NCBI GenBank assembly: GCA_965657575.1 | Contig: CBFHOK010000005.1 | Span: forward strand, 1-64,000 | Reading direction: 5' to 3' | Length of the DNA stretch: 64,000 bases | DNA from: CAJXVY01 sp965657575 | GTDB taxonomy: Bacteria > Actinomycetota > Actinomycetes > Actinomycetales > Microbacteriaceae | Shown: piece by piece, positions 1 to 6,365 of the stretch | Position numbering within the stretch: position 1 is the first letter of the stretch | Layout: the number at the start of each line of letters is the position of its first letter | Translations under genes and position numbers: made by a program | Notes under the pieces: model-generated | What the model saw: only the letters and a program-made list of their open reading frames with translations | What the model was told of the DNA's origin: nothing | Database searches by the model: none

Positions 1-2061
1 TTGCACCAGCACGACACCAAAACTGACCCTCTAGGGAGAGAATTCAACTACCGCGAGGAGGTCAAGAAACTTGACTTTGATGCGGTCAAGCAAGACGTCA
101 AAGACTTCATGCGTGACAGCCAGCCCTGGTGGCCCGCTGACTGGGGTCACTACGGAGGGTTAATGATCCGTATGGCATGGCACTCAGCAGGAACTTACAG
201 AATCGCCGATGGTCGCGGCGGAGCAGCCTCAGGAAGCCACCGTTTCGCACCTTTGAATTCATGGCCGGACAACGTAAATCTGGATAAGGCAAGAAGATTG
301 CTTTGGCCGATAAAGAAAAAGTACGGAAACCGCCTCAGCTGGGCAGACCTGATGATTCTTGCAGGAACGGTCGCTTATGAGGACATGGGTCTAAAGACCT
401 ATGGTTTCGCATTTGGGCGCGAAGATGTTTGGCACCCGGAGAAAGATACTTACTGGGGCAGTGAAAAGGAATTCTTGGCGCCAAGTGATGAGCGCTACGA
501 AGATGTAGAAAACGCGGAGTCAATGGAGAATCCGCTAGCTGCGGTTCAAATGGGTTTGATTTATGTAAACCCTGAGGGCGTAAACGGGAATCCGGATCCA
601 CTGAAAACAGCCGAGCACATCAGAGTTACCTTCGCTCGTATGGCAATGAATGACGAAGAGACCGTGGCATTGACTGCCGGTGGTCACACCGTTGGTAAAA
701 GCCATGGAAACGGAAGAGCTGAAAACCTAGGCCCAGAGCCAGAGGCTGCAGCTATCAGCGAGCAGGGACTTGGATGGAACAACCACCACGGCAGAGGCAT
801 TGGTCGCGATACTGTTTCTTCCGGAATTGAAGGAGCGTGGACCACGGAGCCAACTAAGTGGGACAACGGATATTTCTACCTACTATTTGAATACGACTGG
901 GAGCTAACAAAGTCGCCAGCGGGGGCCATCCAGTACCGTCCAATCAACATCAAGGAAGAAGACAAGCCAGTTGATGTTGAAGATCCATCAATCAGGCTAG
1001 AACCGATGATGACCGATGCTGACATGGCAATGATCAAAGATCCGATTTACCGTGAAATCAGCCGTAAGTTCTATGAAAACCCTGACTACTTCGATGAGGT
1101 GTTTGCAAAGGCTTGGTTCAAACTCACCCACCGTGACATGGGACCAAAGGTTCGCTACATCGGACCCGAAGCTCCTCAAGAGGACCTCATCTGGCAAGAC
1201 CCAGTTCCAGCGGGCAAGAGTGACTTTGATGTTCAGGGTCTGAAGGGTGCTATTCGTGAGAGTGGCCTGAGTGTTGCTGAACTTGTTTCAACAGCTTGGG
1301 ACTCAGCCCGTACCTTCCGCCACTCAGATCTTCGTGGTGGGGCAAACGGCGCAAGAATCCGCCTAGCTCCGCAGCGTGACTGGGAGGGTAATGAACCAGA
1401 GAGGCTAAACAAGGTCTTGGCTGTTCTGGAGCCCTTGGCCAGCCAGTTTGGTGCAAGCATTGCTGACACCATTGTCTTGGCTGGAAACGTTGGCCTTGAA
1501 ATGGCCATCGACAAAGCTGGCATGAAGGCAGATGTTCCATTTGCAGCCGGTCGTGGAGACGCAACTGCAGACTGGACAGATACAGAGTCATTTGAACCTC
1601 TGGAGCCGATCCACGATGGGTTCCGCAACTGGATCAAGAAAAACTACGACGTTCCAGGTGAGGAGCTATTGCTGGATAGAGCGCAGCTTATGAACCTGAC
1701 CGCCTTGGAGATGACAGCACTGATTGGTGGAATGCGAGTATTGGGAACAAACTACGCAGACACCGCTCACGGTGTGTTCACTGACAAGGTCGGTGCTTTA
1801 TCAAATGACTTCTTCGTAAATCTCACCGACATGAAATATGTTTGGGAGCCAGCCGGAGGAAGTCTTTATAACCTCCGAGACCGAACCAACGGAAAAGTTG
1901 ACTTCACGGCTACCAGAGTTGATTTGGTATTTGGAAGCAACTCAATTCTTCGTTCATACGCTGAGTTCTATGCCCAGGATGACAACAAGCAAAGATTTGT
2001 TGAAGACTTCGTAAGGGCCTGGAACAAGGTTATGAATGCAGATAGGTTTGACTTAGATTAG
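1..2061 (+). CDS. katG: Catalase-peroxidase (5'-truncated by window edge)
   Basis: Bifunctional haem enzyme that disproportionates hydrogen peroxide and has peroxidase activity; cytosolic oxidative-stress defence. The visible 686 residues contain both peroxidase domains of the KatG family. The distal pocket RMAWHSAG gives Arg57, Trp60 and His61; the proximal haem ligand is His229 in GGHTVGKSHG; the Tyr of LIYVNPEG and a Met of RMAMND would complete the Met-Tyr-Trp adduct needed for catalase activity. Family members start about 40-47 residues earlier than the first visible codon, so the TTG at position 1 is very probably an internal Leu and the true start lies upstream. The C-terminal domain (from about residue 400) is the degenerate haem-free copy. 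A strong terminator follows. No regulator such as FurA is visible because the upstream side is cut off. Confidence 0.97.
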   Translation: MHQHDTKTDPLGREFNYREEVKKLDFDAVKQDVKDFMRDSQPWWPADWGHYGGLMIRMAWHSAGTYRIADGRGGAASGSHRFAPLNSWPDNVNLDKARRLLWPIKKKYGNRLSWADLMILAGTVAYEDMGLKTYGFAFGREDVWHPEKDTYWGSEKEFLAPSDERYEDVENAESMENPLAAVQMGLIYVNPEGVNGNPDPLKTAEHIRVTFARMAMNDEETVALTAGGHTVGKSHGNGRAENLGPEPEAAAISEQGLGWNNHHGRGIGRDTVSSGIEGAWTTEPTKWDNGYFYLLFEYDWELTKSPAGAIQYRPINIKEEDKPVDVEDPSIRLEPMMTDADMAMIKDPIYREISRKFYENPDYFDEVFAKAWFKLTHRDMGPKVRYIGPEAPQEDLIWQDPVPAGKSDFDVQGLKGAIRESGLSVAELVSTAWDSARTFRHSDLRGGANGARIRLAPQRDWEGNEPERLNKVLAVLEPLASQFGASIADTIVLAGNVGLEMAIDKAGMKADVPFAAGRGDATADWTDTESFEPLEPIHDGFRNWIKKNYDVPGEELLLDRAQLMNLTALEMTALIGGMRVLGTNYADTAHGVFTDKVGALSNDFFVNLTDMKYVWEPAGGSLYNLRDRTNGKVDFTATRVDLVFGSNSILRSYAEFYAQDDNKQRFVEDFVRAWNKVMNADRFDLD

Positions 2062-2083
2062 TTCGTTAGCTAATCAATTTGCA

Positions 2084-2122
2084 CAAATCAGCCGGTCCGA
2101 AAGGGTCGGCTGATTTGTTTTT
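2084..2122 (+). terminator. Rho-independent terminator of katG
   Basis: An 11-bp perfect stem (2084-2094 with 2107-2117) with a 12-nt loop is followed by five T (2118-2122). It lies 23 nt after the katG stop codon and separates katG from the next gene. Confidence 0.9.
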
Positions 2123-2221
2123 AATTCCCCAGAAAATCCTCAGTGAACTTTGAGGACTATCGGTATCCAGATAATGGTTGAGTCCACTACTGTTAGTGAG
2201 TTGAGTCGAAAATAGGTAGAA

Positions 2222-2479
2222 GTGAAAAAGCTGGAACAATTCCTTTCCAAGTTGCCCCACCCAATCAGGTGGATTGTAATTATGGTGGTCGGATTCTTGC
2301 TTGTGATTGTAGGCATTCTGATTCTGCCAACACCTGCCCCAGGACTGCTTCTGATCTTCTTCGGTCTTTCAATTCTGGCTCTTGAAATCAAATGGGCCAG
2401 AGAACTAAACCAGCAGGGAATGCAAATTCTTGAGCGAGTAGTGGCCAAGTTGAAATCCATTTTCAAAAGAAAAAAATAA
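2222..2479 (+). CDS. Small PGPGW-type transmembrane protein
   Basis: An 85-residue protein with two predicted membrane segments (about residues 14-35 and 38-55) separated by PTPAPG, followed by an amphipathic Lys-rich tail ending FKRKK. The arrangement of a hydrophobic helix, a Pro/Gly turn, LLLIFFGLSILA and then a Trp-Ala pair matches the family of putative transmembrane proteins named after a PGPGW motif, here diverged to PAPGL. The start is GTG with a weak purine-rich stretch upstream. The function of the family is unknown. It sits between the katG terminator and the DUF1349 gene, which has its own promoter, so it may be monocistronic. Confidence 0.7.
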   Translation: MKKLEQFLSKLPHPIRWIVIMVVGFLLVIVGILILPTPAPGLLLIFFGLSILALEIKWARELNQQGMQILERVVAKLKSIFKRKK

Positions 2480-2489
2480 TTTATGCTTT

Positions 2490-2501
2490 TAGGCTGACTC
2501 T
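2490..2501 (+). promoter_or_regulatory. -10 box for leaderless transcript
   Basis: TAGGCT (2490-2495) lies exactly 6 nt before the ATG at 2502, the spacing expected if transcription begins at the start codon. No Shine-Dalgarno sequence precedes this ATG. The same arrangement recurs elsewhere in the window. Confidence 0.55.
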
Positions 2502-3071
2502 ATGAAGCTTGATTGGAACCAAGGCAGTTGGACCAATACCCCAGAGAACACCATTGAAGCTGGTAATGAACTGTGGGTTACAGCTAAGCCAGAAAGTGAT
2601 TACTGGAACAGAACCAGTTATGGCTTTATCCATGATTCCGGTCATGGGTTGATTAGCGAATTGAAACCCAATCAGGCAATGCAGCTGGAGTTTTATCTGG
2701 ATTTCGATCAGCAGTTTGATCAGGCCGGCTTGATCTTGTTCTCAGACAACGACCACTGGATAAAAACAGGTGTTGAGTTCTCGGATGGCTTTCCTCAGGT
2801 GGGGGCAGTTGTCACAAATAAGTTTTCAGACTGGTCGGTGTCGCCGGTTAGCGAATGGATGAATTCATGGGTGATGGTTCGTATTAGTAGGACAGAGGAT
2901 GCCGTGACAATCCGTGCAGGTGTCGGTGAGCTAAGGCTAATCAGAGTCGCGCCAATCAAGGCAGAGCTGAATTGGTCCTGCGGACCGATGGTTTGCTCAC
3001 CCACTAGAGCTGGATTGACAGTGAGATTTAGAAACTGGCAGGTATTGGATGCGGACAGTTCACTCCATTAA
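2502..3071 (+). CDS. DUF1349-type concanavalin-like protein
   Basis: A 189-residue soluble protein without signal peptide or membrane segment. Composition and pattern (Trp-rich strands, SDNDHWIKTGVEF, QVGAVVTNKFSDWSV, WVMVRISR) fit the DUF1349 family, beta-sandwich proteins related to yeast Ree1 and Bacillus YwaH whose biochemical role is not established. The -10 box 6 nt upstream of the ATG suggests a leaderless mRNA. It lies 63 nt upstream of the heliorhodopsin gene on the same strand; co-transcription is possible but the heliorhodopsin has its own ribosome binding site and possibly its own promoter. Function not assignable beyond the fold family. Confidence 0.75.
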   Translation: MKLDWNQGSWTNTPENTIEAGNELWVTAKPESDYWNRTSYGFIHDSGHGLISELKPNQAMQLEFYLDFDQQFDQAGLILFSDNDHWIKTGVEFSDGFPQVGAVVTNKFSDWSVSPVSEWMNSWVMVRISRTEDAVTIRAGVGELRLIRVAPIKAELNWSCGPMVCSPTRAGLTVRFRNWQVLDADSSLH

Positions 3072-3134
3072 TAGCTGCATTATTTCCAATTAGAGGTCTA
3101 GTGTTGAGACAAGGCAGACATTTAGGAGGCCAGC

Positions 3135-3938
3135 ATGGCCAAAAAGACCAGAACCGCAGAAGAACAAATATCAAGACTTAGAGGCTATAACGTCGTTGCA
3201 GGTTTTCTGCATCTAATTCAGGCAGCTGGATTGAGTTTTGTATTGACCTTGCTCGACAGGCAGATTCTTTATCCGGTCACAATCGATTACCCGCAAGGTC
3301 CTCCCGGCGTTCCTATCCCACCAGAGCGAGTTGAGCTTTTTGAGGTGAACATCGGTGCGGGTGTAATCGGCTTTTTGCTGCTATCCGCTTTTTTCCACTT
3401 CCTAATTTCTTCACCAATGTTTTTCGGTCGTTACCGTGGCGGGCTGATGCAAAACCGCAACTATTTCCGTTGGGTTGAGTATTCACTTTCATCCTCAGTG
3501 ATGATCTGGTTGATCGCCCAGCTGACTGGAGTGAGTGATTTTGCAGCCCTTGCAGGGATCTTTGCTGTGAACGCATCAATGATTTTCTTTGGTGCTTTGC
3601 AGGAGAAGTACGAGCAGCCAGGAAGTGGTCAGGGCTTGCCGTTTATTTTCGGGAGCATGACTGGAATAGTTCCGTGGCTGGTAATCATCCTTTACACAAT
3701 CCAGCCAGGAGGAACAGGCGATGCCGAGGTTCCAGGGTTTGTTTACGGAATCATCGTGGCATTGTTTATTTTCTTCAACACCTTTGCTTTCAACCAGGCG
3801 TTTCAGTACAAACAGGTTGGACCGTGGAGAAATTACCTATTCGGTGAAGCAACCTATATCACCCTGAGCCTGGTTGCTAAGACCGTGCTTGCCTGGCAGG
3901 TGTTCTCGGGTGCCGTCATACCCGCAATTGTTAGCTAG
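3135..3938 (+). CDS. Heliorhodopsin (type-1-related retinal protein)
   Basis: A 267-residue seven-helix membrane protein recognised as a heliorhodopsin. Diagnostic positions are present: retinal Schiff-base Lys249 in SLVAKTVLAWQVF of helix 7, counterion Glu115 in RWVEYSLSSS of helix 3, and the pocket histidines His26 and His88, equivalent by motif to the residues described in HeR 48C12. Heliorhodopsins have inverted topology (N-terminus inside) and slow photocycles and are generally regarded as light sensors or enzymes' partners rather than pumps; the physiological role is unresolved. The start ATG has an AGGAGG-like site 8 nt upstream. Neighbours are a DUF1349 protein and, further upstream, katG; no retinal synthesis gene is in the window. 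Immediately after the stop begins a tRNA-like degenerate repeat. Confidence 0.95.
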   Translation: MAKKTRTAEEQISRLRGYNVVAGFLHLIQAAGLSFVLTLLDRQILYPVTIDYPQGPPGVPIPPERVELFEVNIGAGVIGFLLLSAFFHFLISSPMFFGRYRGGLMQNRNYFRWVEYSLSSSVMIWLIAQLTGVSDFAALAGIFAVNASMIFFGALQEKYEQPGSGQGLPFIFGSMTGIVPWLVIILYTIQPGGTGDAEVPGFVYGIIVALFIFFNTFAFNQAFQYKQVGPWRNYLFGEATYITLSLVAKTVLAWQVFSGAVIPAIVS

Positions 3939-3939
3939 A

Positions 3940-4023
3940 GCGGAGAATGATTGATTCGCATTATCGCCCTGTTGCCCGCATAAATACTGGCTTCGTCCTT
4001 ACCAGAAACACTTTCTACGCCAT
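3940..4023. repeat. Degenerate tRNA-Ser-3'-end-like repeat, copy A
   Basis: 84-nt element starting two bases after the heliorhodopsin stop. It aligns without gaps to copy B at 4658-4741 (about 62 of 84 positions by hand count), with two perfect blocks, CCCGCATAAATACTGG and CACTTTCTACGCCAT. Its first 9 bases GCGGAGAAT, followed after 4 nt by GATTCG, reproduce the acceptor and T-loop end of the tRNA-Ser gene at 5802-5886 in the same orientation. It lacks the rest of a tRNA cloverleaf. Confidence 0.6.
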
Positions 4024-4120
4024 TTGACTGGTTTCGCGAGGTTTTTGACCCATCCGAAGATAGAGCACAGCAACAACAAGCAGTGGTTCGAAGCCCTGCC
4101 GAATGATGCCAACTACTTCA

Positions 4121-4133
4121 TAGACTCTTGATT
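4121..4133 (+). promoter_or_regulatory. -10 box for leaderless GNAT transcript
   Basis: TAGACT (4121-4126) followed by 7 nt and an ATG at 4134. This supports the ATG at 4134 over the in-frame TTG at 4128 as start of the acetyltransferase. Confidence 0.5.
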
Positions 4134-4622
4134 ATGAACACAATCGGCTCCTATCAGACCAAGCACAGGCAGGAACTTCTGCAGATCTCCATAAGAGCCT
4201 GGAAGCAAGTGTTTCCAGCTCTCCGACGAGAAGTCCCAGGATTTGTCTATGAGTGTTTTTACCCAAACGGCTGGGAGCCAAGGCAGCTTGCAGACCTTGC
4301 CAAAGTTTTGGATGAAGAGCCAAGCAACGTCGATGTTGCATTCGAAGAAGGTAAACCCATCGGGTGGGTTTGCACCCGCCTTCACCCCGAGGACAGCATG
4401 GGTGAGATCTACGTTCTAGTGGTTGACCCCGATCACCAAAGGCAGGGAATCGGACAGTTGCTACTAGAGCACTCCAAGCATAGGGTCAGAAGTTCAGGGC
4501 TGGCGATGCTAATGGTTGAGACCGTTGAGGATAAAGGCCACGCTCCCGCGAGAAAGCTCTATGAGTCGAACGGTTTCGAAAGATGGCCAGTAGCTCGTTA
4601 CTTCCTTGACCTGAAGGCATAG
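4134..4622 (+). CDS. GNAT-family N-acetyltransferase
   Basis: A 162-residue single-domain acyltransferase that would use acetyl-CoA; the acceptor is unknown. The acetyl-CoA pyrophosphate loop is visible as VVDPDHQRQGIGQLLL (Q/RxxGxG/A motif A), preceded by GEIYVLVV, and the C-terminal ARKLYESNGFERW matches motif B. No partner gene suggests the substrate. The gene lies between two degenerate tRNA-Ser-like repeats, so it may be the cargo of an old integration. The start was chosen by the -10 box 7 nt upstream; an in-frame TTG two codons earlier is the alternative. Confidence 0.85.
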   Translation: MNTIGSYQTKHRQELLQISIRAWKQVFPALRREVPGFVYECFYPNGWEPRQLADLAKVLDEEPSNVDVAFEEGKPIGWVCTRLHPEDSMGEIYVLVVDPDHQRQGIGQLLLEHSKHRVRSSGLAMLMVETVEDKGHAPARKLYESNGFERWPVARYFLDLKA

Positions 4623-4657
4623 TTTCAGATCTAGTTAGGTCGAGAAACATAAAGCTG

Positions 4658-4741
4658 GCAGAGAATGCTTGATTCGAACCACCCCTCTTTTACCCGCATA
4701 AATACTGGGGTTAGCGTCTGCCAAATCACTTTCTACGCCAT
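4658..4741. repeat. Degenerate tRNA-Ser-3'-end-like repeat, copy B
   Basis: 84-nt element collinear with copy A. Its first part, GCAGAGAAT then 4 nt then GATTCGAACC, resembles the 3' end of the tRNA-Ser(GGA) gene more closely than copy A does. The terminal block CTACGCCAT is repeated again immediately after (4747-4755), suggesting a 13-bp tandem duplication. It separates the GNAT gene from the beta-lactamase-like gene. Confidence 0.6.
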
Positions 4742-4821
4742 CTCTCTACGCCATTTCAGAAGTCACAATTCATTTGTCACGGAACGAGATAGGGCACTGA
4801 CGTCCATGAAATAATTAGGCA

Positions 4822-5757
4822 GTGGACAGGAATTCAACCAAAATTGAGCAAGCCGTCTTAGACCTGGGTAAGAAAAAACATGTTGACCCGGCAATAATTT
4901 TGTCTACTCCCGAGAGTAAAGAAACAATCGGTCCGATCGACATTAGGTGGGAAATCGGCTCGATAACCAAAGTGTTTACTTCGGTGCTTCTGGCGCAACT
5001 TGCGCAAACCAAGCTAATCTCGTTGAGCGATACCATAGCCCGGCACATTCCGAGTCAAGTTGTATTGCCAACTCATTTTGAAAAAATTACATTTGAAAAC
5101 CTTGCGACACATCAGTCAGGGTTACCTCGTCTTCCGCGAGGCATGAGGCTCTTTGGAAAAGGAGCAATGACTGACCCATACGCAGTGTTCAATGAAGAAC
5201 GGGTTGTCGATTCTATTCCGAAGACCAAATTAAAATCATTCCCCGGACAAGCTCGCCCACGCTATTCAAACTATGGATTTGGCTTGCTCGGTTTTGTATT
5301 AGAGCAGGTAGTAGGACGAAGATTTGAAGACCTACTTATCGATGAGATAACTTCGCCCCTTGGCTTGGAATCAGCTTCTTTCGAAGACGATGACTTGCGA
5401 CAGGGTCACTCCGGGCACCAATCCGTTAGCCCTTGGCACTTTGGCAGATTTGCGGCAATGGGCGGATTGCGAATGAGTGCAACTGATTTGTCGAAGTTCC
5501 TAATTGCCTCACAAGACCCAAATCACTCTCTTGCACCTGCATTCCAAGAGTCATTGAGAATACGCCATCGCAGCAGAACCTCATCAGTAGCTTTAGGTTG
5601 GCACTATCTAAACAATGAGAGTGTCGTTGGGCACAATGGTGGCACCCTTGGAGCTATGACTGAATGCTGGTTGAATCTAAAGACCGGCTGCCACGCGATA
5701 GTTCTTGGAGATGGAAACCCTGGAACTCACAAGGTGGCAATGGAACTTGTCCGCTAA
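4822..5757 (+). CDS. Serine beta-lactamase-like hydrolase (class C/DD-peptidase fold)
   Basis: A 311-residue protein of the beta-lactamase-related serine hydrolase family, which includes class C beta-lactamases, D-alanyl-D-alanine carboxypeptidases and esterases. The nucleophile is Ser47 with Lys50 in GSITK (SxxK), the second motif is Tyr148-Ser-Asn150 in RYSNYGFG, and the third is His271-Asn-Gly273 in VGHNGGTLG. No signal peptide or membrane helix is seen, so a cytoplasmic location is possible, unlike classical beta-lactamases. The GTG start is the first in frame and has only a weak upstream site. The gene lies between repeat B and the tRNA-Ser gene, fitting an accessory module. Substrate and any role in drug resistance cannot be told from sequence. 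Confidence 0.85.
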   Translation: MDRNSTKIEQAVLDLGKKKHVDPAIILSTPESKETIGPIDIRWEIGSITKVFTSVLLAQLAQTKLISLSDTIARHIPSQVVLPTHFEKITFENLATHQSGLPRLPRGMRLFGKGAMTDPYAVFNEERVVDSIPKTKLKSFPGQARPRYSNYGFGLLGFVLEQVVGRRFEDLLIDEITSPLGLESASFEDDDLRQGHSGHQSVSPWHFGRFAAMGGLRMSATDLSKFLIASQDPNHSLAPAFQESLRIRHRSRTSSVALGWHYLNNESVVGHNGGTLGAMTECWLNLKTGCHAIVLGDGNPGTHKVAMELVR

Positions 5758-5801
5758 CAGGGCCAAGAATTCGAATAGTTTCGAGCAAATGGTACCTTTT
5801 G

Positions 5802-5886
5802 CGGAGAATAGGGGATTCGAACCCCTGAGGGCGTAAACCCAACACGCTTTCCAAGCGTGCGCCATAGGCCACTAGGCGAATTCTCC
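5802..5886 (-). tRNA. serX: tRNA-Ser(GGA)
   Basis: Class II tRNA on the minus strand. The acceptor stem GGAGAAT pairs with ATTCTCC, discriminator G; anticodon stem CACGC/GCGTG encloses the loop TTGGAAA with anticodon GGA (reads UCC and UCU); a long variable arm follows, and the T arm AGGGG/CCCCT contains the TTCGAAT loop. CCA is not encoded. The 3' end faces the two degenerate repeats at 3940 and 4658, as expected if integrases used this tRNA as a target. The gene symbol is generic. Confidence 0.95.
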
Positions 5887-6226
5887 TCATGCTGCAGCTA
5901 GCAGTCTAACTAACTTAGGATAGTTATTTCACTTCCCCATAATTTTTAGGTTGTTGGGGTGGGTGAAGATTGTGTATTTTTTGGTATTTACAATTTCGGC
6001 GTTGATGTCTCGGTTGAATTTTTCAATTCAGAACAAAGCACTGCGACCGCCGCAAAAATCATTACTGGGAGGCTAACCCCTGGAATAAATCCGCCAAGGA
6101 ATGTCCAGCCAGAAAACTGGTCTTTTAGGTAAAACTCAGCACCGCTCATTACTGCTTGTACTCACGGAAAACGGGTTTGGGTTGACCGCATGTGGATTAT
6201 TTTTTCTGTTAGTCGGTGCATCCAAT
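5887..6226. other. Intergenic region between tRNA-Ser and SRP RNA
   Basis: About 340 bases with no convincing gene. It is AT-richer than its surroundings. The only coding-like stretch is a 53-codon reading frame on the minus strand (5988-6149), listed separately with low confidence. No terminator or tRNA was found. Confidence 0.5.
5988..6149 (-). CDS. Possible 53-residue membrane peptide or gene remnant
   Basis: A minus-strand frame of 53 codons from ATG (6149) to TAA (5990-5988). The peptide begins MSGAEFYLKDQFSGWTFLG and continues with a hydrophobic stretch IPGVSLPVMIFAAVAVL, a protein-like composition with one membrane segment and a polar Ser/Thr/Lys tail. There is no clear ribosome binding site, and an in-frame stop lies five codons before the ATG. 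It could be the surviving C-terminal part of a larger membrane protein or a chance frame. Confidence 0.25.
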   Translation of the reverse strand: MSGAEFYLKDQFSGWTFLGGFIPGVSLPVMIFAAVAVLCSELKNSTETSTPKL

Positions 6227-6232
6227 TAGAAT
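6227..6232 (+). promoter_or_regulatory. -10 box of the SRP RNA gene
   Basis: TAGAAT ends 7 nt before the inferred 5' end of the SRP RNA. The -35 region (around 6204-6209) is a poor match to consensus. Confidence 0.5.
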
Positions 6233-6239
6233 GTGTTGA

Positions 6240-6327
6240 GGCTTCCCGGGTGGCGTCACCTTGGCTAACTCCCCCAGGATCGAAAGATAGCAAGGGTAAC
6301 TAAGCTCTGGCGGGTACCCGGGGAGTC
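6240..6327 (+). ncRNA. ffs: Signal recognition particle RNA (4.5S, small bacterial type)
   Basis: The RNA of the signal recognition particle, which with Ffh delivers nascent membrane proteins to FtsY and SecYEG. The ends GGCTTCCCGGGT and ACCCGGGGAGTCC form the closing stem; the conserved apical domain is CCCAGG-ATC-GAAA-GAT-AGCAAGGG followed by CTCTGGCGGG. The apical tetraloop is GAAA, a GNRA variant of the usual GGAA. Its place directly upstream of dnaX is the normal actinobacterial arrangement. Boundaries are accurate to a few bases. Confidence 0.92.
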
Positions 6328-6353
6328 CACAATTCATCTGCCAGGCAAATGGT

Positions 6354-6365
6354 TAGGCTAATTTG
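6354..6365 (+). promoter_or_regulatory. -10 box for leaderless dnaX transcript
   Basis: TAGGCT (6354-6359) is followed by 6 nt and ATG at 6366. There is no ribosome binding site upstream of dnaX, in keeping with a leaderless message starting at or next to the ATG. Confidence 0.5.

Noticed and set aside
1233..1637. 134-codon minus-strand frame within katG
   Set aside because: Shadow of the katG reading frame; composition is not protein-like and the plus-strand protein is fully conserved across this stretch.
4113..4385. 90-codon minus-strand frame opposite the GNAT gene
   Set aside because: The plus strand shows clear acetyl-CoA binding motifs; the minus frame resembles no family.
4822..5757. 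Acquired antibiotic-resistance beta-lactamase
   Set aside because: The motifs fit the broad serine hydrolase family, but there is no signal peptide and the sequence cannot be tied to a known resistance enzyme; only the family assignment is supported.
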